A stretch of 64,000 nucleotides of DNA. It comes from Microbacterium sp. BLY. Its GTDB lineage: Bacteria > Actinomycetota > Actinomycetes > Actinomycetales > Microbacteriaceae. Below the pieces are notes generated by a model. That model worked only from the letters and a program-made list of their open reading frames with translations. It ran no database searches and had not been told where the DNA came from. Positions 51,330-58,953 of this stretch are shown here, one piece after another. Numbering within the stretch: position 1 is the stretch's first letter; every line of letters begins with the position of its first letter. The stretch is from contig NZ_JAGKSR010000001.1 of assembly GCF_017939615.1 (NCBI RefSeq), positions 1,426,001 to 1,490,000 of the forward strand, in the 5' to 3' direction. Made by a program: the position numbers and the translations under genes.

Positions 51330-52358
51330 ATGAGGCTGGAGCGGGACGACCTGAAGGCGCTCGCCCGCGGATATGCGCTGCTGGGATCCGGTGGCGGGGG
51401 CTCCACGACGATGCTCGAGCTCATCCTCGACACGACGGCGCGATGGCCCATCGACGTGGCGCCGGTCGACTCCCTCGCTCCGGAGACGCCGTGCCTCGGG
51501 GTCGCGTTCGTGGGGTCGACGATGCTGCTCGGCGAGCGGATGCCCGGCGCCGCGCCGTTCGCCCCGCTGCTCGCCGCGGTCGAGCGGTGGCTCGGCCACT
51601 CCGTCCCCGCCGTGTGCTCCCTCGAGGGCGGAGGGATGAACGGCCTCGCTCCGCTCACGCTGGCCGGATCGCACACCGTCGTGGACGCGGACTGCACGGG
51701 GCGTGCAGTGCCGGGGCTCGACCAGATGTCGCTGTTCGTCGACCGCGTACCGGGGCTGGTGTTCGCGTGCGAGACGGGGGCCGGCGGCGTGGCGCTCGTG
51801 GAGGCGACGAGGGCGATCGATGCCGAGCGCGTGGTGCGTTCGGCCATCATCCAGGCCGGCGGGGTCGGCTGCGCCGTGCTCGCCGGATTCACCGTGGGCG
51901 ACCTCCGCGAGCACGCCATCGAGGACCACCTGGCGCGTGCCCTCACCCTCGGCCGCAGTTTCCTCGCGCACCTCACCGCCCCGCTGCCGGTGGTCGCGGA
52001 GCTGCTCGGCGGGGTCCTGCTCGCCGAGGGCCGCATCGTGTCGGCGGCGCCGTCGCGCACGGATCCGCACGTGAACGCGGTCGAGATCACCGGGCTGGCC
52101 GGAGCGGTGCATCGCGTGGTCACGAGGTCCGAGACGCTCGCGGTGCTCACCGACGGCGTCCTCGTCGCCGCTGCTCCCGAGATCATCGTGCTCCTGGACG
52201 CGGTGTCCCGTGAGGTGCTCGAAGTCACCGAGCTCGCCCCCGGCCGGACGGTGGCGGTCATCGCGCTGCCGGCACCGGCGTGGTGGAATGCGCGCCCGGA
52301 GCGGCGGGCGCGGGTCGTCCCGTCCGCCTACGGCCTCGCCGAACTGGACGTCGCGTGA
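51330..52358 (+). CDS. DUF917 protein 3, divergent
   Basis: 342 residues. Same fold landmarks but altered: LGSGGGGSTTML instead of LGTGGGGDPYIG, LEGGGMNGLAPL instead of E-GG-NS, and DADCTGRAVPGLDQ instead of DADGMGRAFPEL. The DPY and GMGRAFPE positions kept in copies 1 and 2 are lost, so it may have a different substrate or be a non-catalytic partner. It overlaps the PucR gene by four bases. Confidence 0.82.
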   Translation: MRLERDDLKALARGYALLGSGGGGSTTMLELILDTTARWPIDVAPVDSLAPETPCLGVAFVGSTMLLGERMPGAAPFAPLLAAVERWLGHSVPAVCSLEGGGMNGLAPLTLAGSHTVVDADCTGRAVPGLDQMSLFVDRVPGLVFACETGAGGVALVEATRAIDAERVVRSAIIQAGGVGCAVLAGFTVGDLREHAIEDHLARALTLGRSFLAHLTAPLPVVAELLGGVLLAEGRIVSAAPSRTDPHVNAVEITGLAGAVHRVVTRSETLAVLTDGVLVAAAPEIIVLLDAVSREVLEVTELAPGRTVAVIALPAPAWWNARPERRARVVPSAYGLAELDVA

Positions 52359-53869
52359 ACGAGGGACTGCAGCTGCGTGCGCTCCTGGCGCAGGAGGAGA
52401 ACGGCGACCTCCGTCCGGTCGCCGGCCCCCGCGAGACCGGATGGGACGCGGTCGTGGTGGAAGCGGCGGAGGCCGATCTTCCCGCGGACGGCGACTCCCG
52501 GCTCGCGATCCTGACGACGGGAGCACCGACGACGACCTGGCAGCAGGACGCGATGCTGCGCCGCGTCCGCGATCGGGGGTTCACGGGCCTCGCCCTGCCC
52601 GGCGCTGCCGGTCTCGATGCCGGTGCCCTCCGCCTCGCGGACCGGATCGGGCTCACCCTTCTCGACGTCGCGCGGCCCGTGCAGCTGGCTCGGGCATGCT
52701 GGATGCTCATCGAGGCCAGGGACGCTCTCACCCTGACACGCGTGCGCAAGGTCGCGCAGTCGTTCGAGTACGCCGCCGACGACCTCGGCGATCTGCTCGG
52801 GCATCTGGCGGCGAACCTCGGAGTCGGCGTCGCCCTCATCGATGCGGCAGGCGTGCTCCGTGAGGCCGGCGGACGCCTCGACCCCGACTTGCACGCCGCG
52901 ATCCGGTTCGACACCTGGAGCGATGGGGCCCGCGCGGGGGAGGGGGCGGCCGCGTCGGTCCGCGTCGACAGCCCGGGACGGTCCGGTCTCCGCCTCGTCC
53001 TCTTCGGCAGCGGCTTCGGGGAGGCGCAGCTGCAGTCGCTCATGGTCGCCGCGGAGGTCGCGATGCCCGCCGTGGCGGCGCGCATCCTCATCGACGAGAT
53101 CGCGGCCGTGAACGACGTCGCCGCCTCGTCGGGGCTGCTGCGCGACTTCGTCGACCTCCGTGGTGCCGCCGACGCCGATGTCGAGCGGCGCATGGCGGAG
53201 CGCGGGTGGCGCACCGGCGGGCATCACCTCGGCTTCCGCATGGTCGCCCGGGGGCGGGTGGATCCGCTCGCTCTGCTGCGCGCGCTCCGGCCCCGCCTCA
53301 GCGCGATCGACGCCGAGGCGCACGCGACGACGGCCGGCCGGGGCATCAGCGGGTGGCTCTCGTTCCCGGAGGTCCCGGGTCCGGATCGGGTGGAGAGGGC
53401 CGTGGTCGCGCTGCGGGAGCTCCACCTCGCGGCGCTGCGCGACTTCGCGGTGGCGACAGGCGTGGGCTCGGCGCAGACCGGGCCGGAAGGACTGGCGGCG
53501 ACCCTCGACGAGGCCGGCGACGCCGCACGGATCGCTGCGGCCCGGTCGGCGACCGGATGGTTCGTCCGCGTCGACAGCCTCGGGCTCGAACAGCTCCTGC
53601 TCGCCTGGACCGGCAACGACACCTTCGTCCCGGCCGCACAGTCGCTGCTCGCCCCTCTGGCCGAGGGGAACGGCGAGCTGCTCAGGACTCTGTCGGCGTA
53701 CCTCGACCACGAGTCCGGCATCGCGGCCACCGCGACCGCTCTCGGGCTGCACCGCAACACGGTCGCCGTGCGGATCCGGCGGGTCCAGGAGCTCCTCGGG
53801 ATCGACATGACCGACCCCGAGGCGCGGCTGGCGCTGCATCTCGCGTGCCGGGCGGTGCTGCCGCGCTGA
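52355..53869 (+). CDS. PucR-family transcriptional regulator
   Basis: 504 residues. An N-terminal PucR-like purine-catabolism domain (about 1-110; LQLRALLAQEENGDLRPVAG, ILTTGAP), a middle region, and a C-terminal HTH_30 domain (about 445-500; LDHESGIAATATALGLHRNT, VAVRIRRVQELLGID). PucR regulators control purine, allantoin and related nitrogen-ring catabolism in response to pathway intermediates. GTG start overlapping the DUF917 stop, so it is the last gene of, and probably governs, this cluster. Confidence 0.88.
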   Translation: MNEGLQLRALLAQEENGDLRPVAGPRETGWDAVVVEAAEADLPADGDSRLAILTTGAPTTTWQQDAMLRRVRDRGFTGLALPGAAGLDAGALRLADRIGLTLLDVARPVQLARACWMLIEARDALTLTRVRKVAQSFEYAADDLGDLLGHLAANLGVGVALIDAAGVLREAGGRLDPDLHAAIRFDTWSDGARAGEGAAASVRVDSPGRSGLRLVLFGSGFGEAQLQSLMVAAEVAMPAVAARILIDEIAAVNDVAASSGLLRDFVDLRGAADADVERRMAERGWRTGGHHLGFRMVARGRVDPLALLRALRPRLSAIDAEAHATTAGRGISGWLSFPEVPGPDRVERAVVALRELHLAALRDFAVATGVGSAQTGPEGLAATLDEAGDAARIAAARSATGWFVRVDSLGLEQLLLAWTGNDTFVPAAQSLLAPLAEGNGELLRTLSAYLDHESGIAATATALGLHRNTVAVRIRRVQELLGIDMTDPEARLALHLACRAVLPR

Positions 53870-53875
53870 GCCCGG

Positions 53876-53919
53876 CGCTCACGGCCCGGTGATCACACCG
53901 GGCTCCGGGGTCGTGAGCG
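53876..53919. terminator. Nested hairpin terminator after pucR
   Basis: Outer arms CGCTCACG (53876-53883) and CGTGAGCG (53912-53919), inner arms GCCCGGTG (53884-53891) and CACCGGGC (53896-53903) with ATCA loop. Confidence 0.75.
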
Positions 53920-53969
53920 GCGCATGCATCTCCTGGTGGAGTCGACTGCGGGAAGACCCCCGCCCCTCC

Positions 53970-54728
53970 TCAGTCAGCGCGCGTCGGCACCGCGTCGGCA
54001 AGCCATTCCGCGAACGTCTGCGTCCCGCGCACCGCGTCTGGTCCCGGCAGTGCCTTCCCCTCGCGCATCCCCGCCATCTGCGGGCCGGGCACGTTCAGCG
54101 CCGGGATCCAGCCGCGGTACCCGATGCGCCGCGCGTACGCCCGCACCATGTCGGCGAGCTGCTCTTCGCGGGGGCCGGCGAAGTCAGGCACTCGACCCTG
54201 CGCGTCCCCGATCGCGAGCGTGACGAGCCGCTCCGCGACCTCGCGGGCCGCCACCGGCTGCGTGCGCGCACGCGGGGCGAGATGCAGCGGCCCCGCCTTC
54301 GCGCGCGCGAACATCTGCGCGGCGAACTCGTGGAACTGCGTGGCTCGGAGGATCGTGGAGGGGACGGCGGACGCGGAGACCAGCTTCTCCTGGGCCACTT
54401 TGCCCGCGTAGTAGTCGTAGGGGATCCGGTCGATGCCGACGATGGAGAGCAGGACGACGTGTCCCACGCCGGTGGCCGCGGCGGCGGCGAGGAGGTTCCC
54501 GGTGGCGGCGGTGAAGAACTCGATCGCCGTGCTCGCCTTCAGGGTCTCGACGCTCACGACATCGATCACGGCATCGGCTCCGGTCAGCGCCGCCTCCAGC
54601 CCGCGCCCGCTGACCAGATCGACGCCGTGCGAACGACTGAGCACGACGGCCTCATGACCGGCGCCCCGGACGGCCTCCACCGTGGGCGTGCCGACGACAC
54701 CAGTCCCTCCTGCGACGACGATCCTCAT
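53970..54728 (-). CDS. NAD(P)-binding atypical SDR (NmrA-like)
   Basis: 252 residues. N-terminal VVAGGTGVVGTPTVEAVRGAG nucleotide motif, VVLSIVGIDRIPYDYYAGKVAQEKLV (YxxxK variant) and the LRATQFHEFAAQMF region of the NmrA/SDR_a5 family. Substrate unknown; such proteins act as NAD(P)-dependent reductases or redox sensors. Eleven bases separate it from the small coiled-coil gene upstream on the same strand. Confidence 0.82.
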   Translation of the reverse strand: MRIVVAGGTGVVGTPTVEAVRGAGHEAVVLSRSHGVDLVSGRGLEAALTGADAVIDVVSVETLKASTAIEFFTAATGNLLAAAAATGVGHVVLLSIVGIDRIPYDYYAGKVAQEKLVSASAVPSTILRATQFHEFAAQMFARAKAGPLHLAPRARTQPVAAREVAERLVTLAIGDAQGRVPDFAGPREEQLADMVRAYARRIGYRGWIPALNVPGPQMAGMREGKALPGPDAVRGTQTFAEWLADAVPTRAD

Positions 54729-54738
54729 GCGTCGATCC

Positions 54739-55014
54739 TCACTCCCGATCCAGCCCGAAAGTGCGCTTCACGAGCGCCTGCACGTCACGGTCAAGCCCGT
54801 CGATGCGGACGTTGACGCCGTCGATGCGCGTGCCGACCGCGTCGAAGCGGGTGTTGACCGCATCGAAGCGCGCGGTCATCTCGTTCCGCAGGCCCCCGAT
54901 CTCGCTGCGGAGGACGCGGATGAACAGCGTCGAGACGACCGTGAGCATGCCCATCATCAGCGCCGTGAACGCGCCGATCATGGTCCAGACCTGCGCACCG
55001 TCCATGGTTTCCAT
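54739..55014 (-). CDS. Small membrane protein with repeating coiled-coil segment
   Basis: 91 residues. One transmembrane helix (about 10-33) then a helix with a regular seven-residue repeat: RFDAVNT, RFDAVGT, RIDGVNV, RIDGLDR. This resembles small phage-tail/hemolysin-XhlA-like or DUF1640-type coiled-coil membrane proteins, but I do not recognise a specific family. Same strand as the SDR gene downstream. Confidence 0.65.
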   Translation of the reverse strand: METMDGAQVWTMIGAFTALMMGMLTVVSTLFIRVLRSEIGGLRNEMTARFDAVNTRFDAVGTRIDGVNVRIDGLDRDVQALVKRTFGLDRE

Positions 55015-55122
55015 CCCCTCATCGTGGCACCGGATCCTTCAGCCTGCCAGCATCCTGGCGGACGCCACGCCCGGCGACTCGCGCTCTGTGGAGACACCGG
55101 AAATCGCGCGGATTGGGGAGGA

Positions 55123-55155
55123 AGGGCTGGGCGAGGATCAGCCTCGCCCGGCCCT
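55123..55155 (-). terminator. Terminator downstream of rtcB
   Basis: 14-bp stem: AGGGCTGGGCGAGG (55123-55136) with CCTCGCCCGGCCCT (55142-55155), one G-T pair, five-base loop, directly after the rtcB stop codon on the minus strand. Confidence 0.85.
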
Positions 55156-55158
55156 CCG

Positions 55159-56328
55159 TCAGTCGCCCTTCACGTTGACGAGCTGGCGCAGCGTATGACG
55201 GATGCGCACGAGGCTCGCCGCGTCCTCCATCACACGATCGATGGGCTTGTACGCCTGGGGGATCTCGTCGATGAAGGCGTCCGTGTCCCGGAACTCGATG
55301 CCGGTCATCGCCTCCCGCAGCTGCGCGTGCGTGAAGGTGCGTCGCGCCGCCGACCGCGAGTACTCGCGTCCGGCGCCGTGGGGTGAGGAGTTCAGCGACA
55401 GCGGGTCACCGAGCCCCTCCACCACGTAGGACGCCGTGCCCATCGATCCGGGGATGAGTCCGGGGCGGCCCGCGTCCGCCTGGATCGCACCCTTCCGCGA
55501 CACCCAGACCCGCTTGCCGAAGTGCATCTCCGACTCCGTGAAGTTGTGGTGGCAGTTGATCCGCTCCTGCTCCGCGACCGCGCTGCCGAGGAACTCGGAC
55601 ACCTGCCGGATCACGCGGTCCATCATCTCCTCGCGGTTCAGCAGTGCGAAGTGCTGCGCCCACCGGAGCTCACGGATGTAGCGCGTGAACTCCGGTGTGC
55701 CTTCGACGAGGTACGCGAGGTCGGGGTCGGGCAAATCGATCCACCACTGCTTCGCCAGCCGCTGCGCGACCGCGATGTGATGACCGGCGATCCGGTTGCC
55801 GACGCCGCGCGAACCGGAGTGCAGGAACAGCCAGACGCGGTCGAGCTCATCCGTCGACACCTCGATGAAGTGGTTCCCCGAGCCGAGCGTGCCGAGCTGG
55901 AGCCGCCAGTTGCTCGCGTAGCTCTCGGGGTCGAAGTCGGCCTCGGCCGCCCTCTCCTCGAGCGCGGCGATGCGCGGCTCGGCCGTCGCGACGACCTTCT
56001 TGTTGTAGCGCCCGGCGGACAGCGGGATCGCGCGCTCGATCTGCTCGCGGAGGCCGGCGAGGTCGCGCCTGGTGAGGTCGTCCCTCCGGAACTCGGTGCG
56101 GACGGCGATCATGCCGCAGCCGATGTCGACGCCGACCGCGGCGGGGATGATCGCGCCCAGCGTCGGGATGACCGATCCGACCGTCGCCCCCTTGCCGAGG
56201 TGCGCGTCCGGCATCAGCGCCAGGTGCGGGTGGATGAACGGCATGCGCGAGGTGGTGTGCGCCTGATCGAGCGTCTTCTCGTCGATCAGGGACGCCCACG
56301 ACAGCAGCCGTGCGGAGAGCCTCTCCAT
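55159..56328 (-). CDS. rtcB: RNA 3'-phosphate/2',3'-cyclic phosphate ligase RtcB
   Basis: 389 residues. RtcB joins RNA 2',3'-cyclic-phosphate or 3'-phosphate ends to 5'-OH using GTP and Mn2+. Metal and GMP site residues are visible: VGVDIGCGM (C71), GTLGSGNHFIE, HSGSRGVGN, NCHHNF, and the guanylylated histidine H317 in SSPHGAGREYSR. ATG at 56328 has GGAAAGGA upstream. No rtcA, rtcR, archease or Ro/rsr gene is adjacent. The long structured region before the gene is described separately. Confidence 0.95.
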   Translation of the reverse strand: MERLSARLLSWASLIDEKTLDQAHTTSRMPFIHPHLALMPDAHLGKGATVGSVIPTLGAIIPAAVGVDIGCGMIAVRTEFRRDDLTRRDLAGLREQIERAIPLSAGRYNKKVVATAEPRIAALEERAAEADFDPESYASNWRLQLGTLGSGNHFIEVSTDELDRVWLFLHSGSRGVGNRIAGHHIAVAQRLAKQWWIDLPDPDLAYLVEGTPEFTRYIRELRWAQHFALLNREEMMDRVIRQVSEFLGSAVAEQERINCHHNFTESEMHFGKRVWVSRKGAIQADAGRPGLIPGSMGTASYVVEGLGDPLSLNSSPHGAGREYSRSAARRTFTHAQLREAMTGIEFRDTDAFIDEIPQAYKPIDRVMEDAASLVRIRHTLRQLVNVKGD

Positions 56329-56385
56329 GATTCCTTTCCTTGTGGTGGTGTTCCGGCCACAGGTCGAAGGAGTCCTCTGAGGGAG

Positions 56386-56501
56386 AACGCCCCGGACCTG
56401 ACGGTGCGGGGCGTTGCGAGAGCGGGTGCTGTCACACGGCGCGCGCCGGAGGGTACGACTCGTCACGGCTATTGCGCTTCTGCGGAAGCGGCAATGCCGT
56501 G
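56386..56501. promoter_or_regulatory. Two hairpins in the rtcB upstream region
   Basis: Hairpin A: AACGCCCCG (56386-56394) with CGGGGCGTT (56407-56415). Hairpin B: CACGGC-T-ATTGC-GCTTC (56464-56480) with GAAGC-G-GCAAT-GCCGTG (56485-56501), a 16-bp stem with two single-base bulges and a four-base loop. Both lie in the 276-base gap upstream of rtcB, where no gene is seen. They may be an RNA leader or a small structured RNA. Confidence 0.5.
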
Positions 56502-56604
56502 ATCGGGGAAAGAGTCCGCTGCGCGGTCATCCGTCGTCTCCTCGGCTGGCATCCGGCGCCGGTCGGCGCGGACTTGCCACCATAGGACGCGACACGCCCG
56601 GGCG

Positions 56605-57006
56605 TCAAGCGTCCTTGGGCGGGTTGTGCATGAACTCGATGCGGATGCCGTCGGCATCCTCGACGAAGGACGCGTAGTAGCGCGCGCTGTATCGCGGATA
56701 CTCCTTGGGGCCCCGGATCGCGCTCCATCCGGCCTCCACCGCGAGGTCGTGCAGCCGGTCGACGTCCGCGCGGGACGGGACGGCGAACGCCATGTGCTGC
56801 CAGCCGATGCGTCCGTGACGATGCGGCTCGGAGTCCTCATCCCAGCTGTAGAGGATGATCTCGGTCTCGTCGCCCGCGTGCCACGAGACCGAGTGGTCGT
56901 CCTCTCCGCCGCGCTCGTAGCCGAGCGCCGTGAGAATCGGGTCGAACTGCGTGCGTCCGCGGGCGAGGTCGCCGACGGTGATGCCGAGGTGATCGAGGAG
57001 TGCCAT
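56605..57006 (-). CDS. VOC-family (glyoxalase-like) protein
   Basis: 133 residues, one vicinal-oxygen-chelate domain. LDHLGITVGDLARGRTQFDP at the N-terminus (metal His), HRHGRIGWQHMAFAV (second metal His) and a C-terminal DGIRIEFMH with Glu ligand. Family members include lactoylglutathione lyase-like and dioxygenase-like enzymes; the substrate is not clear. It is 32 bases downstream of the siderophore-interacting protein gene on the same strand. Confidence 0.85.
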   Translation of the reverse strand: MALLDHLGITVGDLARGRTQFDPILTALGYERGGEDDHSVSWHAGDETEIILYSWDEDSEPHRHGRIGWQHMAFAVPSRADVDRLHDLAVEAGWSAIRGPKEYPRYSARYYASFVEDADGIRIEFMHNPPKDA

Positions 57007-57038
57007 GCGTCCAGTCTGTCAGCGCAGCGGGGCGGGTG

Positions 57039-57806
57039 TCAGTGCGGGGCGTGGTACTCCGCCTCCCCGCGCTTCCAGTACCCCTTCACGACGGCGCCGG
57101 CGCTGTCCACGCCCCAGCGCGCGAGCAGCGCCCGACCGGGCTTCACGATGGACTGCTCGGCGGCGATGAAGACGAACGGGTCGTGCCCGACGGCGTCGCC
57201 CGCGGTGAGCGCGTCGAGGAACGAGGCGAGCGCGGAGCCGGCGGGTGCGTCGCCGCGGTGCAGCCACTCCACCGGCACCGGAGCGTCGATGTCGATCTCC
57301 CGGCCCGCGGCCACGGTCTCGACGACGATGCGCGCCGGCGTGCCCGCGGGGATCAGGGCGGCGAAGCGGCGGATCGCAGGGATCGCCGTCTCGTCGCCCG
57401 CGAGGAACCAGGATCCGGGATCGCCGACGATGACGGCGGCGCCGCGAGGACCGCCCACTCCGATGACGGAGCCCAGCGGGGCGGTCGCGGCCCACGGGGC
57501 GGCGACCCCTTGGTCGCCGTGCACGGCGAACTCGACGTCGAGCCAGTCCTCGCCCCAGGCGAGCGGGGTGTACTCGCGGCTCGGGGCGGCGCGCATCTCC
57601 TCCACCGTGTCGACGGGCCCGCTCGGGAAGAAGAGCCGCATGTGATCGTCGGCACCGGGGGAGTCGAAGCCCGCGAGCTCGGGGCCGGACAGGCGCACGC
57701 GAACGAAGTCCGGCGCGAGCCACTCGCGGGCGCTCAGCGAGACGCGGCGGAAGCGCAGCTCGAGGCCGCGACGCTCGATCGTGAAACCGGATTTCGTATC
57801 GCTCAT
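57039..57806 (-). CDS. Siderophore-interacting protein (FAD-dependent ferric reductase)
   Basis: 255 residues. SIP/ViuB family: FAD-binding region (FVRVRLSGPELAGF, DDHMRLFFP, REYTPLAW) then a C-terminal SIP domain (GDPGSWFLAGDETAIPAIRR, VKGYWKRGEAEYH). It would reduce ferric siderophore in the cytoplasm to release iron. The iron box overlaps its first base. TAGCCT within the box lies six bases before the ATG on the minus strand, so a leaderless mRNA repressed by a DtxR-type protein is likely. Confidence 0.92.
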   Translation of the reverse strand: MSDTKSGFTIERRGLELRFRRVSLSAREWLAPDFVRVRLSGPELAGFDSPGADDHMRLFFPSGPVDTVEEMRAAPSREYTPLAWGEDWLDVEFAVHGDQGVAAPWAATAPLGSVIGVGGPRGAAVIVGDPGSWFLAGDETAIPAIRRFAALIPAGTPARIVVETVAAGREIDIDAPVPVEWLHRGDAPAGSALASFLDALTAGDAVGHDPFVFIAAEQSIVKPGRALLARWGVDSAGAVVKGYWKRGEAEYHAPH

Positions 57807-57824
57807 AAAGTAAGGCTAACCTAA
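57806..57824. promoter_or_regulatory. DtxR/IdeR-type iron box shared by divergent genes
   Basis: TAAAGTAAGGCTAACCTAA matches the 19-bp DtxR/IdeR consensus (TTAGGTTAGGCTAACCTAA) closely. It lies between the siderophore-interacting protein gene (minus) and the siderophore importer genes (plus), which should both be repressed when iron is plentiful. Confidence 0.85.
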
Positions 57825-57908
57825 AAAACGACGCGGCCGGCTGGTCCCCGCGTCTGACCGGCGCCCTCCCCGAGGGGGCGAACACCCCCGCAGAACAGGA
57901 GTCTCTCC

Positions 57909-58904
57909 ATGTCCGTGCCCAGAACCCTCTCCGCCACGAGCGTCGCCCTCGTCGGCCTCCTCGCCCTCTCCGGTTGCGCCTCCGGCGCCGACGCCGAGCC
58001 CGACGAGAAGGCGACCGCGTCAGGCACGGTGACCATCGAGGACAACACCGGCACGCACGAGATCACCACGCCGCCGACGTCGGTCGTGGCCCTGGACAAC
58101 CGCACGTTCCAGACCCTCGCCGACTGGGGCATCGAGCTGTCCGCCGGCGCCGTCTCCCTCATGCCGGAGACGGTGTCGTACGTGAAGGACGAGGACGTCG
58201 TCGACATCGGCCTGCACACCGAGCCCGACCTCGAGGCCATCGTCGCCGCGGACCCCGACCTCATCATCAGCGGGCAGCGCTTCACCCAGCACAACGACGC
58301 GATCGCCGATCTCGTCCCGGACGCGACGATCATCGACCTGGAGCCGCGCGACGGCGAGCCGTTCGACGAGGAGCTCAAGCGCCAGACCACGGTGCTCGGC
58401 GAGATCTTCGGCAAGGAGGACGAGGCCGAGAAGCTCATCGAGGAGTTCGATGCGGCAGTGGATCGCGCGAAGGCCGCCTACGACGACAGCGAGACCGTGA
58501 TGGCGGTGAACACCTCGGGCGGGCAGATCGGCTATCTCGCGCCGACGGTCGGTCGCTCGCTCGGCCCGATCTACGACATGCTCGGTCTCACGCCCGCGCT
58601 CCAGGTGGACGACGCGACAGACGACCACCAGGGCGATGAGATCTCGGTCGAGGCGATCGCCGCCTCGAACCCGGACTGGATCCTGGTGCTCGACCGCGAC
58701 GCCGTGTTCGCGGCGGAGACGCCGGACTACGTCCAGGCGGCGGAGATCATCGAGGACTCCGAGGCGCTCGCCGGCGTGACCGCGGTGAAGGACGAGCAGA
58801 TCGTCTACATGCCCACGGACACCTACCTCAACGAGAGCATCCAGACCTACACGACCTTCCTCAACGATCTCGCCGACGCGCTCGAGAAGAGCGCCGACAA
58901 GTAA
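57909..58904 (+). CDS. Siderophore ABC importer substrate-binding lipoprotein
   Basis: 331 residues. Lipobox LSGC (Cys at about 22), then a class III (FhuD/BtuF-type) fold: VVALDNRTFQTLADWGIEL, PDLEAIVAADPDLIISGQRF. Highly acidic. It captures a ferric siderophore outside the membrane. It leads three further transport genes; ACAGGAG precedes the ATG. Iron repression is expected from the upstream box. Confidence 0.92.
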   Translation: MSVPRTLSATSVALVGLLALSGCASGADAEPDEKATASGTVTIEDNTGTHEITTPPTSVVALDNRTFQTLADWGIELSAGAVSLMPETVSYVKDEDVVDIGLHTEPDLEAIVAADPDLIISGQRFTQHNDAIADLVPDATIIDLEPRDGEPFDEELKRQTTVLGEIFGKEDEAEKLIEEFDAAVDRAKAAYDDSETVMAVNTSGGQIGYLAPTVGRSLGPIYDMLGLTPALQVDDATDDHQGDEISVEAIAASNPDWILVLDRDAVFAAETPDYVQAAEIIEDSEALAGVTAVKDEQIVYMPTDTYLNESIQTYTTFLNDLADALEKSADK

Positions 58905-58953
58905 GGGCCGGGCGGCGGCGCCTCGACCGGGGCACCGCCGCCGGCATCCCCCC

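Noticed and set aside
56464..56501. tRNA or Y RNA in the rtcB upstream region
   Set aside because: The hairpin is strong but there is no T-arm GGTTCGAATCC-like sequence or acceptor stem, so it is not called as an RNA gene.
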